From Cryptomeria japonica (Eukaryota; Streptophyta; Pinopsida; Cupressales; Cupressaceae), in contig NC_081412.1 of the NCBI RefSeq assembly GCF_030272615.1, positions 23,778,432 through 23,838,431 of the forward strand: a DNA stretch of 60,000 nt, written 5' to 3'. A program made the translations under genes and the position numbers. Positions 11,301-26,300 of this stretch are shown here, piece by piece. A model generated the notes under the pieces. That model did no database searches and was not told where the DNA came from. It saw nothing but the letters and a program-made list of their open reading frames with translations. Every line of letters begins with the position of its first letter. The first letter of the stretch is position 1.

Positions 11301-14300
11301 AAACTCAACTAGTTACAGCTTCACCATATACAAATAACTCCACTAAAACTAGTGCAGTCTTCTAAGGATGTTTGTAGTATTTTCAAATCACCGCAAACCA
11401 TAGACACCATCAATTAAATGAATATCAATGATTAAGCGATAATCGAACTTAAACACTTTGAAATGTTCCAGTTGACCATACAAGGCTCAATTACAATCAA
11501 CAGGAAAGCTAGTGGTATGGATAACGAGCTTCACAATACATCAAATGCAACATTCCATCATGTAATCTAAATACTAAAGCTAACATAAAAGATTGACTTG
11601 AGATGATGAAAGGAGCATGCAATAAGCTTCAAGGATTGAGCAAAAACACCATAACTTCAATGTTTCATTAATCCAAAAGCTAAACATCAAAAATTCTTTG
11701 AGTCTCTCTCTTGCCAATATTGCTCTCTCTTCTATTGCTATCACTATTCTCCAACTATTACTATCAACTATTCACTATTGTCTATTATTAATCTTTACAA
11801 ATGAAATGAGTGGAGCTTATATAGAGCTTCCAAATACAATGAAGGGCCGAAATCGAATGGAGATTAAGGGCCACGTTTTTGCCACCTAAACCCTAATTAA
11901 GGTTTGACACAAATGAAAACCCTATCTGGATAATCATCACCATGAATGAACCAATAAGAAGGCAACATATGCTAACACAGAAATCGAGGAAGCATCCTCC
12001 AACAGGAACGCGAAATGCCACATGGGATCATAACAAACTATCTTCTAGAATCTGGTTCCCTTTCTCACGTTCCTTTCTAGCATATTTGATGAATCTAGAC
12101 ACCATCTCCTCTATCTCATTCATCTAGATCTCAGGTAGAGATTTCAGTTGTTCTTCCATATGCATGACCTCGTCAAAAGCTTTGACGATGGCGTCTTCCC
12201 ATTCAGGCTTGAGCTCTTGAGTTTTACTTACCAAAACTGCGAATTCATACATCTTTGGTTACCATATCATTTGTACCGATAATCTTTATTCTTTCTTGCA
12301 ACTCCTTGGACTCTATGATTGTCTATGGATCAATCTTTCTTCTCAAGACGATCTGCGCTACTCCCACTATCTTATCATGGATCTGGTGCATATCATCATG
12401 AACTTGACCACACCCATTTCCAATCTCTTTGAAGATAATCTTCTTCGTGCGAAGCAAGCCACTCCATTGTAGAAGATTAGGAGTAGTTCCTTCCTTTCTA
12501 ACCTTTTCCCTTGATAGGATCTCTCTTGGTGTCTTCCTTATCACTTGAAGCATTGGGATGACAACATCTCTAACATGAATAAATGTATCGGAGTCTTCTA
12601 TGAGTACATGAGTTCTCTCAAGGACCCTTATGACTGTATCAAGTGTTTGCATGCTGTTCTTCATGAACTTGCTCACTCGAGTGTAGGAATCCTCTATCCA
12701 TGTATCCATCAATTGCGTTGAATTCCTCATTTTCTCCAAATGATCAACTGTTTTTGCAAGAAGCAAGGGAGGTGGTGTAGCTGCTGGACTTTGATGCGTC
12801 AAAGGTTGTTGAAATTGTTGGACATAGTTCTTCCATGCACTTATCTCCTTTTCCAACTTCCTATTCTTCTCTATTTCAGCTCTCAACATGTCATTGATAG
12901 CCTTCACTGAATTAGTCGCATCACCCATAGCCTGCACAGAGTTGAGTGGTCCCAAGTCGATGGTCTCCATATCATACTCATCAGCTGTAATCTCTTCTTC
13001 ATACTTAACAACTCTTGGAGTGGCTATTTGCAACTTTCTCGATCCCAAGTCATCTCTAATTGCCTTTGACATCTTCGTAGCTTTCCTCTTCTCAGTGACT
13101 TCTTGAGTTCGACTTAGAAGACTCGCTATGTCATATGTTTGTTTTTCTTCTTCGGCTACCATCACCTCTTGAGCTAATCTTTCCTTTAACCATTTCGAAA
13201 TAGAAGATCTCCCTTCTTGAATTTGTGCTCCTTCGATCAATTGCTCATATCTAGGTGGTGAAGTAGTTTCATCATTGTCCTCTCCGCCTTCTTCAATCTC
13301 TTGAATGAGGTGTGTGATATCATCTTGCCCTTGAGATGCCTTTTCTTTGTCTTTAGCATTGTGGACCATAGACTTAGCTGATTCATTGGCTCCTTGACTC
13401 AACTCTTTGTCTATCCTTAGTTCTTCAGGTTTGGAAGGAGGATGATTCGTACTTGATTTATGCTTCTTCTTTATGGGTTCCTTTTCACCATGGTCTTCCT
13501 TCCTTTTTGATCCTCTTGAATGAGATGGTTGTGGTGCACTACCACTTGCACTAGCTTCATCTTCCTCTCTTCTTTCTTCTAAGTGAAACGTTGGTGTTAC
13601 ATTTTTCTCTTTCAATTTTTGATGCTGCACATCTACCCATATGCAAGTGTATTCCATGACTGGCTTCATTAACTCCTTCGAATCATCGATTTCCAAATTT
13701 GCCCACTTGAATTTGACCTCCTTATCTTCCTTGGCGTAAGCTCCTTGAAGATATCTACCACTATCTTGAACTTGATCGGCTACATGAAACAACTTGCCTT
13801 CTCTGATGAAATCGAGTGGTAGCCTCGAATACATCTTCCTCTTTACTTCTATATCATTTTGAATATTCATCCAATAATCTTCAATATGCCATCGATGCCT
13901 GTTGTTTCTTCCGAAAATATCTTTCACCTTGCCATATGGATCAAAGAACTCTCTCATTGTGAATGGCTTGAGTGAATGAAGTGCTAACTCTTGCTCGATA
14001 TCTTCTGCTGCATGAGCGGATGGGCATGACTCAATGGAATCTCCAAGTGTGATGGGAAAAGAAATTCCAGCTCCATGTCTATGCCTATATGCCTTGATAT
14101 ATGCCAATAACTGTCTCACCACCTCGAGTAGCACAACTTTGTTGGTTGGGTATTGCGGCAACATATATGGAGGAACATGAGATCCTTGAACTCTGATGTA
14201 AGTGAACCTTGGGAACTGAATGAACCATGCACCATGTTGCTCTACCAATGCCTAAGCTTCTGGAGAGAGTCTTTGTTGTGATCCACCTCGAAACTGTCTT

Positions 14301-17300
14301 GTGATATGCATGGTGAATGCATCATTCACCCTCCTGTAGTGTTGTTTTGGTGGATGTTTGAGTTGCGGATAACAATCATACACCTTGATCTCCCCAGATC
14401 TCCTTCCAATTATGCCTGTATACATGAGTCCCGGATATTCAAAATTTCTCGCAATGGAGTATATGATGTAAGAGCTCATATAGAACGTCCTGGTGCGCAT
14501 TAGCCTCCTTAATTGCTTATCAATGCTGTTGCTAATAAATTTTGCCCAATTGATCACCTTCTTGTCACGGGTGACTGTTTCAATGTAGTAGAACATCCAC
14601 TCCTTGAAGAATGAAGCCTCAGGTACACCAACTAGTCGATGGAGCAAGGTGACGAAATCTCTATATTCATCATGGAAGTCAATCTTATGCAGTCTATCCG
14701 GCCATCTACTTCTTCCTCCTCTACTCTTCTTCAACCAAAATTTGTCGATGATCTTCGCACAAGCATCAGGATCATCATCATAGGCTGATTTAGCTCCTTC
14801 TAAGGTTATATAGATCATTTCCTTGGGCTCGGGTAGATGAAATGTCTCGCTGATAGCTATCTCCGAGAGATATGCTAGCACCTTCCCATCTTTTGCCACA
14901 ATTCTCCTCGATTCCGAGTCATAGTGTTGAGCACATTCCATGATAAGCTCGTAGCATTGCAGGGCAGGAGGAAAGCCAGCTGCGTTTATGAGTCCACTTT
15001 CGATCATCTTCTTAGCTGTTGGTGTAGGTTCGTTGATATATGATGGGTGGAGAAACTTCTTGGTGTCGAACTTGCCAAGATGAGTGTCTCCAACTTTGCT
15101 CGAATTTGATGTAATCCTGCTCTCGAATGCACTCCCCTTCATATCTTCCTTGATGAGTGCTTGGCAGGAGAGAGTCTTGTTTTGTTTGGGAGCCTCCATC
15201 TTTCACCTATAAGAGATGTATAAGTTAGATTAATGATGAAAGGGTAGGTAAAATTCAAATTCAAATCAATCTTCTTGATGAAAAAAGATTGATTTTATAG
15301 CTAATGCAGATCTGATTTCAATGAAATTCAGTCAAAATTTAACTATAATCAGACCTAAGATGACTCCTCTATTAAGCAAGATGTTATACTTCACCTCAAA
15401 TTTTACTGATTTCATCCTATTTAAAGACTAAGTAATGGTAAAGAGGTCTGCAAGAGATAAGTGGAGATGAATAAATTCGCCCTCCAAAGAATACACTTGC
15501 TGATCTTTGTGTAAATTCGCCTCAATGAAGTCATTTGCTGCTGATTCTTTTGGAGTAAATTCGCCTTCCTGCTGATAAATTTGCTGACTGCTGATGGAAT
15601 CTGCTAGCTGCTGATGAAGTTTGCTCAAGAAAGAAGAGACAATTTGTTTGATTTGATGTTGAAATGATTGTTTCAATCTTTCCTTTATAGGCGATCTAGG
15701 TGAATAGATGTGTCTTTTACCTTAAGGCCGACTTGTCATCAAATAAAAATTTAAATGAAAACATACCTAAGCCTACTCATCTCTAGATCAATTTCGAATT
15801 TGCTTTGGGCTCTTAAACCTTGCCTTAATCGAATTTGAAATCATGAATTTCGCTCCATAATATCAACTCCCGAAGTTGTCTTGTAGTTTCAAATTCATGA
15901 AGTTTACCTTGCATAAACTTCGCTCCTCTTGCTTGATTCATGAACTTCGCTCCATTCCTTCAACTCCCGAAGTTGTCAACTTCACTCCTATCTCCCAATC
16001 CATGAAGTATGAACTTCGCTTCAGTTCTTCAATTCATTAAGTATGAATTTCGCTTCAATCTTTCAATGCATGGAGTATAACTTCGCTTCAAAGGCTTAAG
16101 TCATGAAGCTGTTGAATCTTACTCTTACCCATCAACTTGTGAAGTTTGCTTGAGAAGTGTAACTCATGAGGCAATGATTTCGCTCTAAAACCTTCTAGGA
16201 TGAAGTTCGCTCTTCCACTTTAATTCATGAAGTTGTAAGATCACTCCAAATCGGTAGTTCATGAAGTGAAAAACTTCGCTCCAAATCGGTGATTCATAAA
16301 GTAAAAAAAATCTTCGCTCCAAAATTGGTGATTCATGAAGTTGGAAGTCCACTCGAAAATGCTCAAACATGAAGTTGCTTCTCTTAATTATTTCTCCTAT
16401 TTATATCCAACTTCATTTAAAAATCGTTCCACTTAGCAAGATCATGAACTTCGCTCCTTATCCCAAACACATGAAGTAGCAACTTCGCTCCAAAACCTCA
16501 ACTCATGCAGTTGGTAACTTTGCTCCAAATCCTCAACTCATGAAGTTGGTAACTTCGCTCCAAAACCTTAATTCATGAAGTTGGTAACTTCGCCTCTCCT
16601 TAGCAATTTGTGAAGTGGGGGATTTCGCTCCAATTTGGTCAAACATGAAGTAAAGAATTTCGCTTGAAGCTTGCAACTCATGAAGTAGGGGACCTATTGA
16701 CGTGTCTAAAGTCGCATTGCTGCAAATTCCATACGGCCAGTGTAGAATAGAATAAACTTGTTGAGTATCCTATCTTCTCTTGAGATAAGGAATTCCCTAA
16801 TGCTATTTCTGACGTTTGATCAAAGGGGACAACCTCAAGGTTTTGTTTGTCAGGTCTTGACTGCGGGATTCCTCAGTGGTTTGATGTGTTTTGCTGGAAA
16901 CACAAGGGGGACTTACGGTGGAATAGGCAGTTGTTGGATGAGTTCCCCAAAACTTTAATGGTCTTGCTTATCAAATGGTTTAAGTTGGGCTGATATTGTT
17001 TTCAATAGGACTGTGGATTCTTCTTGATAAAAAGGGGAAAAAGGAGGGATAGAGAGAGAGGGCAGAAAATCTAAATTATTTAACTAAGATAGCAAATTCA
17101 GTAAACAGATAGACACCTCCAAATAACAGATTAAGCATTACCAGCCATTTAAGCACAATACTTGCATCAATCCAGTGCGATCTTCAAGGGAAAATTAAGT
17201 TTTCATGTTATCAAATACAACATCAGAACTTTTACATTCATTTAGTGAGCATCCAATAACCAAACTAAGCATATGAAAGGTTCAGATTAACCATGCAGAA

Positions 17301-20300
17301 GGAAAGACAATCGGCCATTCCCTAATGGTATGAACAGCGAGGATTCTATTAGATGTTTACTTAGAAAATGCTATATAAAGGAAAGAAACATAACTGAAAA
17401 TTCTAAATTAATGAAGAAGGAGACCATGCACTCACAAGGAAACTTGAAACAGTCTTAATTTTGCATTAAATCCTGTAAATTTCGCCAGAGCTTCAACAAC
17501 AATCCAAGAACTTCTTTCAAAAATGAGGGAAAACCAGTCCCTTAAATAGGCTTCAAAAATGGATGAATGGCCAAGATTTAATCTAATCAAGTGGCTCGGA
17601 TTCATCCATAAAACATGGCTGCCCATACCCATAAATGGGAGGTAAATATCAACAACCACCCCAAAGGGAGTAATAACTACCCAAAAAGGTAATTAGAACT
17701 TATACAAAAATAATCCAAAAGGTGCATACATAAAGTTTTACATTTAGTTGACTTGGAAGTCAAACATGACCCTTTGGCCAAAAAGTGCACTTTCAAGATT
17801 TAAAAGGAAAAAACACTTTCTAGGAAAGCACTTTCTCTTTTCCAAGAACTCATCTTCACCATGCAAATATTCCTGCCAAAGATCACGACCTGCCGCACGT
17901 TCCTCACGAACATACTCCTGGAACTTGATGCATAATTGGAATAGCAAACTGAATGGAGGCATAGGAGGATGGCGGTTTTTATACTGCATGCCCTCAAGGT
18001 ATTGGTCTACGTGCTTCGAACCACCCTTCCAGCTGGAACGATTATGCTCAAAGCACAACATGTCTGACTGGAATTGACCAGCAAAACTTAGGTCCTTAGT
18101 GGAATAGGTAATCCTATCCGTCCCTAGTCTTTCCTCCCAATCCGGCTGTATCACTTCATCGGACAGGGCATTTTGCCATCCCGAGACCATTGATCAGAGG
18201 ATCATTTTGCTGAGTTCTTGCATGGTGTTCAGAATTGTCTCGCATGCATTGTGTTCTTTATGAATGATTTCTCGTGTCATTCGTCATGGTGATAGTCTAG
18301 TACCATTCCTTAAGAGTGCGGATGTTATAAGGATCTAGGATGGTGGATAATGTAGGAATCTGTGCATGGGTCCAGAAGAGAGCTCTCATGAGGGGAAGAG
18401 TAGTGGTAGCCACTTCATGCATTCTAAGGGATTCCCTCTTTACCTCTAACAGCCGGACCAAGGTGGCCTCTCGATGGTGAACCATCTCTTTTACTTCTTC
18501 GAGGATTCGTTCTCCCCTCCCTTTGATGCCTTGTATCCATTCTTTGACGGCCCTCGCAGTACCCCATACTCTTTCAAATTTTGTTGTGGTCCTTTGTGCC
18601 AATGCTGTCGAGGGAATGTGGGATTCACAAGCATTGTGTAATGGTCTCAGGAGTTGATCGATGTATCCCTCGGCCTGCTCGGCACGAGCTCAATACATGT
18701 CCTTTTCAGCTGTTATCTCTTCAAGTTGCCTGAGCATGTTCTGTACTGAATCCTTGAATTCCTCCTTTTCCTATTCCTTAGTGGCTCGTCCGATGGGGAC
18801 GGTTGTGATGCTATAATTTGCCAGTGTAACCTGATCTGCTGGCTTGTCTACAGGCGGGGTGGCGATGTGAAGAGTACGGTTCCTTTGCTTATCTTTAGTC
18901 ATTCTATAATATGCCTTGGGCTTTTTCTTCCCCTTAGCTTTAGCTTGGTCTATGCGTGAGAAGATGTCCTCCAAATCGATAGGTGGTTTGGTGGCGGCTT
19001 TGCGTTGGGCTCGGGCAATCAACCATTCCTGAGGTACAGTCTGGGCTGATGCTATGGTTAAATTTTCACTCTGTTCTTTGATGTTTTCAACCGACTTATC
19101 ACAAATTTGCAGCTGTTCCGTTACAAGAGGGGTAGAGGATGTGTCAAGTTCTTTGCTTGCAGCAGAGTTTTCTCCCACTTCACTGAACAATTGCCTGGTG
19201 CCTTCGCGTGATGGTTGCTCTTCGGTCCTTTCGAGCTCGCGGGTCTTTGTTTTTTGCTCTCCTTCAATAGTAGAGTCATCTTTGGTAGTATTATGGAGCA
19301 ACAATTCATGGCGGCTCTGTTGGGTGGGTTCATGCACTTCAATCCCCTGAATGGATGGAATTTCTCCTTCTTCAATTTGGTTACTCAGCTCGGCTGATTC
19401 AATAGCTCTTAGCTCGATGTCTAGCATGTCGGGTGCGGGAGGGTCATCAACTCCAAATGCATCAATGTCGCTCTGGGAAGGCGGAGCAGGTATATAGTCT
19501 AGCTCTACCACATCGTCGGCCGAACTGGGGTCCTTTGACGATGAAGTGACCTCTGGTTTCCTAATGGGAATCTTTTCCCTTCTTGTTCTCTTGGATGTCC
19601 GAGTCCCTCTGCAAGCCTTAGCCTTCTTCCTCTTCTCGGGCTTTTCAATTTCTTCCTTGGGTGCACTGGAAGTTCCCTCATCTTTGAAGGACTGAGAATC
19701 GAGGCTACCCATTAAGTGGTAGGTGAACTGGACTCCTCCTTGAATTAGTTGCTCAATCTGCTGATGCAACCATTGGTCTGTATATCTTGCTGGGGCTGCC
19801 ATGACTGCCTCAAAATCAGTGATCGGGTCTTGCGACCAATCAACGCTTGGCAAAAGATGCCTTACTGCCTCAAATTTTCGGACTTGCAGACAATTCCCTG
19901 AATCTGTGAGTTGATCTAGGACCCGGCGATATTTAAAGAGTCGCATTTGTTGCACACTCAGCCTAGTATATTCACGCCTTCGGACCTCATAGTCATCAGA
20001 GCAGTTTTTCCAATAATCTTCAACCGATTCCTTTGCTCTGTACCGCCTGCCATAGGCTCTCTTTGCCAAATTATCGTGATCAAAGCATTTCCTCGGAAAA
20101 TGCTCCTGTAGGCCATATGAGGCTAGCTCTGCGAAGGATTCCTCTGCCTGAGATGGGTTTTTTAGATGGACGTCTTGATTGCCTAAAATCATGGGGAATG
20201 CAAATCCAGCTAGCTTCCTGTCTCTGAGTAAGCTGCCTGCCGGACGTGATTGCCTTGCGACCTCCATAAGAACTATCTTGTCGGTTGGGTACCGTGGAAG

Positions 20301-23300
20301 TCGGAGAGGGGCACCATCAAAGACAACTATTCGGATGTAGGAGAACCTTGGGAACTGGATGAACCAGGCTCCGTATCTCTGTACCAGAACAGTAGCTTGC
20401 TCTGAGAGCCTTATGTGCAATCCTCCCTGCATTAGCCTAACTAGGCACATTGTGAAGGCGTCATTGACACGCTCATATTGACCAACCGCATAGGCCGAGC
20501 TGTTCTTTTCTCTTTGAGCTATATCTTGATAATGCAGCTGTGGGTAGCAATCATACACTTTTACCTGACCAGGCCCATTCCCAATTTGACCTTTCATTAT
20601 TAAACCTGGCAGTGGTTGGTTCTTGGCGAACATGTAGACCAAATAGGAGGTCATAGTGAAGTATTTCTTTTTTTCAAGTTCTATCAGTTGAGTGTGGATG
20701 TTGTCGCTTATGATATGGGCCCAGTCAAACCTGGATTTCCTAGCGAAGACCTGCTCTGTGAAGTAAAACATCCATTCTTCAAAGTAGTTGGATTGGGGAA
20801 GTCCCATAATTCTGCTGAGCAGTGTGACCATGTCCCCATGCTCGTTGTGAAAGTCGCTTCTAGGGGTCTTTTTCCCAATTTTGACGCTTGGAGGTCTTCT
20901 CTCCTTGTACCACTCTTCATTCATTAGTGTTCTGCACCTGGCGGGATTCATATCATACACCCCCTGTGCTTCGTCCATAGTTGTTGTTATAGGGTTGTTT
21001 GGAAAGGGAATGTGAAATGCGTCACCAATGGCCTCAGGAGTGAAGTTGGCAAGGGTCATGTTCTCGAGGAGCACCAATCCGAAACCTGGTTGGTAATGTC
21101 GGGCAGCTTCTACCACTAACTCATAGTTTTGCACTGCTGGAGGAAATCCCGCCGCTTGGGCGATGCCACTTTCCACCATCTGTCTGGGCCTGCCATAAGT
21201 GTTAGGGGAGAAGACCCGATTCCTGAAATCTTGGATATCAATATGGCCTAGGTCGGTATCACTGACATTGTCCCAGACACTCTGAACTTTTGACTCCCTC
21301 AATCCCCCTCTTTGATATTGATATTTCATCCTTTCAACTTTGCGTGGGATATCTGATTTGGATGCTCGCGATGTCTCGGCTGTAGTGGGCCTCTTTGATG
21401 ATTCCACCGCCGATTTAGGCATTTATCCTGCACAACTGGATGCGGATTACGAGGAGATATAAAAGAAGTAAGGCGGGTTAGATAGAGAATATGCCAGCTT
21501 TCAAGGACTAATTCAAAAATTGAATTGTAAACTGCATGATATTGCTAGCTAAAAGCTTGATTGATTTAAACCAAAGTATTTATGAAGCTTTTGATCACGA
21601 ATTTATACTTAAGTATTTTCGGGATTAATTTTCAAAATGGACAAAGCTTGAGAAACTTTCCTAAGTTTGAAAATGCATTTCCTAGCTGATTCTTAGGAGT
21701 AAGTTCTGGTTTCAACTGCTTTGCATGACGCCTTACAACCGGAAAAAAAAGATGCGAATTTTGAAGATTTAAGCATTTTAATCAATTTTGCACAGACATC
21801 CATCCAATTTGTAAATATTTCAGATGATTGAGAGAGATAAAGCGTACTTACCTGATGAAAATGGACAGCGAGAAATTGCCCGATTTGCCGTGCAAGAACA
21901 GATGGATAGTTCTGCAATTTTGAATTCCAACGGTTAACTTTCTAATTCAAATTTTTGCGGTTGTGGTTTGAAAAGAATTTGCAATTTTGAATTTCAGACT
22001 AAGCGATTCTTCACCTTGGACGAAATGGTAATTGAACTTGAATGTTTGAAAGGGTTTATGTCAGCATTTTTACCTTGGATGCAAATTGTGCTCTTTGGCT
22101 CCACCTTTCAAACCTTACGCGATCCTCTCTCACGTGATTTTACCCTAACTTCGGCGGAATGAGGGAACTTTAAAACTTCAGACACTTCGCAGTTTCATCC
22201 TCCAAATCGCGAACTTCGGCGGTATGAGGGTTTTTGTAGACTTTTAAACTTCACATCTTCATCCCCCAAATCGCGAATTTTGGCGCTATGAGGTTTTTAT
22301 GTAGATTTCTTAAACTTCGCATTTTCATCTCCCAAATCGCGAACTTCGGATGCTTTCGCGTTTTATCCCCTACTGCACTCTCTGCGCTGTGATCTTCGAA
22401 GGAATGGGGGATTTTGCCAATTTCGAATTCCTTATATTTGCCTTACGCGTTGCAACTTTGCCCTAGATGGCGAATTTCGGACCTTTTGAGGAGTTTGCGA
22501 GCAATGCGAACTTTATGGTTATTTTCCAGTTTCGCACCATTTGGTGACTTCGCCAATTTCCACCTTTGCTTTCCTCGTGCTCTTCCCCCAACTCGCGATT
22601 TTCGGGGATATGGAGGCCCTTTAAAAACTTTAACTTTGTCTTCACCCCAAGTGCGAACTTCGACACTTTTATCCTTTTTGCAAATTTCGGACTTTGTGAA
22701 CGTTTTGACAACCTTTTAACTTTTTCGGACCATTGGGCACTTTTGTCAACTTTCAAACTTTTCGGACCTAAAGGCACTTTTGTCAACTTTAAACTTTTTC
22801 GGACCTTAAGGCACTTTTGTCAACTTTAAACTTTTCGGACCTTAAGGCACTTTTGCCAACTTTTGAACATTTGTCATTTCGGCCTGAAAGTCCGAAATTC
22901 GCCCCTTTTGGGCATTTTGGCAATTTTAAAACTTTTCTCTCATTTCGGCCTGAATGTCCAAAATTCGCCCCATAAGGCACTTTTGGTGACTTTCAACTTT
23001 TTAACCAAAAAGTGCGAGTTTTGGTACTAGGGCGAGTTTGTCAACCTTGGCACTTTGCAAAAATATTCGCTCCTCTTCCAGCTGGTGAAAATCGTCATTC
23101 ATTCAAATCTCGTAAACTCTGTAAAAACAAACCTCATGTAATCTCTCTCATCACTCTACGCGAAAATTGGCGACTTTGGGTCCTTATGCGACCTCCGAAC
23201 GCGTTGTTCTTTTACTCGGCGGACTTCGGATGCTTCATCATCACACGCCTATTCAAGGCGATTTCACAAGTTTGAACAATCTCTAGGAATTCGTGCTCGA

Positions 23301-26300
23301 GGGCTTGATTGACCTAATGGAATTACCAACTTCTTTTGCTCAATCATCATCTTACGAACTGAACGCGGGCTCGCTCGAAAGGACGTGAGAGGCTTTGCGT
23401 GAAACTCAAGAGGGCGAAGACAGAAAGGCCGAAAAAAGGGAAGGGGGACCCTGTCGGCGACAGGGAGCGTGTGCAATGCACAACAGGACCTCGCTCTTTA
23501 AGGTGAACTCATGAAGTTCTCTCTAAAGCATCAACTCATGAAATAGGCATTTCGCTCCAAGATAGCAACTCATGAAGTTGCAAAACTTGCTCAAAGGGGT
23601 GCATATGAAGTTTGTTTCCCTTATCTTGCTTATCAAATTTGTTCTTTCTTTCCAAATTATGAAATTCGCTCATGATCTCAAACTCATGAAGTTCATTGTT
23701 CTTATGTGAAATCCGCTCCAATTTGCCCAAGGATGAAGTTCGCTTTAAGTTGTTGATTCATGAAGTAGGCTTAAGCATGGAGTTTGTATTGATCATCTTG
23801 CATCTTGATGATATTGTAAAATTCGGCTCAAATGTGCAACTCATGAAGTTGATTCTTGATTCCCCCAACATGGAGTGAGTATTCATATCTTTCTCCACTC
23901 TTCTATTTTCACCATGAAAAAGTTCGCTCCAAATCCTTCAAGGATGGAATTCGCTTTGAATATCTTCCTCACACTTGAAGTTCGCTCAATTCTTCTTAAA
24001 GCTGAAGTTCGCTCAATTCTTCTTAAAGCTGAAGTTCGCTCCAATATGCGAAGTCATGAGGTTAAAACCTAAGACAGGGTTAGGGATGGGAGGATTACAA
24101 ATGATCTACTCAAATGCCTCAAACTCATTCTTTCATCAATTCTTAAGCAAAAGACTCTATGAAAATTCACTCATCAATCATGCAACACGAAGCCAACAAT
24201 TTTAGTGAACTTCTTAACTAGACCCTTAATTATCCAACATGGAATGGAAAGCTTAAACTTACTCATTTCATCCTGAAAAGTAGAGAGAGAGGCAGGTCTA
24301 AGCAAATAGAAATCTAAAAAAAAGGGGGGTCCCCATTTTGATGGGGTGATGTGTGATGTGGTCACAACATCTGGCGATTCCACTGAGAAAATGTTCTTGA
24401 ACATTTCAAGAATAAATTCAATCCATCTCTTGGAACCTACGGAAAATTCTTTTCAATGAATCAAAGGTTTAGAAAATATACACAAACAAGAGAAAAATCT
24501 CAAAGCATATCAAGATACTTAGTCTTAGATTATCCATGTGTGTGCAATTGAATTCATTCCCCTCAACAAGAACATTATGATGTCCAAGTTCCCTCGTGAT
24601 TAGCTACGTAGTTTATCTCAACTTCATAAGCATCTTGGATAGAGCTTCGTTTCCAGTTGGACGTCTATAGCCTCGACGAGGTTATTGGGCAATCTCATGA
24701 ATATTGCTCCATTGCCAGTTGGGCGTCTATAGACCCGATGGAGTTACTCGTATGTTCCCATTAGCCAATTTTGATATTTCATTTTATTTCATTTTTCTTT
24801 TCTTTTCTTGATCTTTTGTCTTTTCTTTCCTTTCAACTTCTTTTCTTTTATCTCTTTTTTTTTGATATTGCTTTCTTTTCTTTTCAAATTCCGTCAATTC
24901 CTTTGGCTCATAAGCAATGAAGCTTACTAGGGTTTGAAGATTGCGGTGGCGCTGAAGCAAGATTTAAGATTTTTCACTAACCACGGCTTCGCCTGAAAAC
25001 CATAATATCTTGGAGTTTAATTAATGTGAAAGGATATAATAATCACAAGATGTTAGCATTAGGATATATTAAGTGATTCCCTCTATGTTGTGTACAAATT
25101 CTAAACAAATGGTATGATTGAGAAAGAATGACCTAGGGTTCAAAGATCTTCACGAATACGTACTCAAGAAATGAATTGGAACAAAAGTGAGAGAAAACTA
25201 GAGTGTGAAATGACAGATTCACCCTTCTCTTAACGGATACCCACAAAAGCAAACCAAACCCCAAAAAAACTAAAAGGCAACCTACAACTAAAGCAAACCT
25301 AAAACTAATTGACCCAAACTAAGAGAAAAGCAAACTAGGATCAAAGGCAAACTCGAACAAATTGAACTCAAGATAAACCCAAAACCAACCGAACCCAAAA
25401 CACACTAGGACACAAACAACCGAAACCAAGGCAAACCAAGTAGAAAACCTAAACTAACTATGTATAAGGTAGACCTCTAGGGGTTCATGGTTGGAAGTAG
25501 TGTTTGAGGAATTGCCCATTGATGGGTAATGGGACATCTTCTCCTGTTAAGGTCTTAAGTCCGAAAGCATTTTCTCCCAAGATCTTAGAAATCTGATAAG
25601 GACCCTTCCAGAATTTATCAAACTTATCATGCTCTCCTTTCTTCTCATGTGCCTTATCCCAATATAGCACAAGATCCAAAACTCTAAAAGTTTTGATCTT
25701 CGCTTGTCTATCAAACCACCTTTTTACCACTCCTTGATGTTTAGAGAAATTTTCCAATGTTGCATCTCTCTTTTCTTCCAAATTCATCAGTTGTGTGAAA
25801 CGAGCTTGTATTCTGTCTTCACCCTCCATTTATTCTTGCATGAATCACAATGTTGGGATCTTTACTTGTACTGGAAAGACCAACTCTTGTCCATAGGCCA
25901 AAAAATAAGGGGAGGTCCCTAGGGAATTTTTAGTTCGGGTTCGATCTTCCCAAAGAGAAAATCTAAGTTGGGTGTGCCAATCCTTTGGGTTCCTTTCTAA
26001 TAGCTTCTTGATTATGCTCAACAGGTTCTTATTTGTAGATTCTGCTAATCCATTGCCTTGCGGATAATAATTAGATGAAAATTTTAGTGTTATTCCGTAT
26101 TCAAAAGCCCAATTGGAAAATCTTAAAGATGTGAAAGCAGGGCCGTTGTCACAAACTAAAGCATGGGGACACCCAAATCTAGTTATGATGTTTTCTTCCA
26201 CAAATTTAATTACAACCTTAGTATTGCAAAGTTTTAAGGCTCGAGATTCCGTCCATCGAGTACAGTAATCGGTAGCGGTCAGAATGTACATGTGTTGTGC

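Noticed and set aside
15780-16695. CRISPR-like array of direct repeats
   Set aside because: Units are degenerate, spacing irregular, spacers are not unique, and the DNA is plant nuclear with introns and LTR elements.
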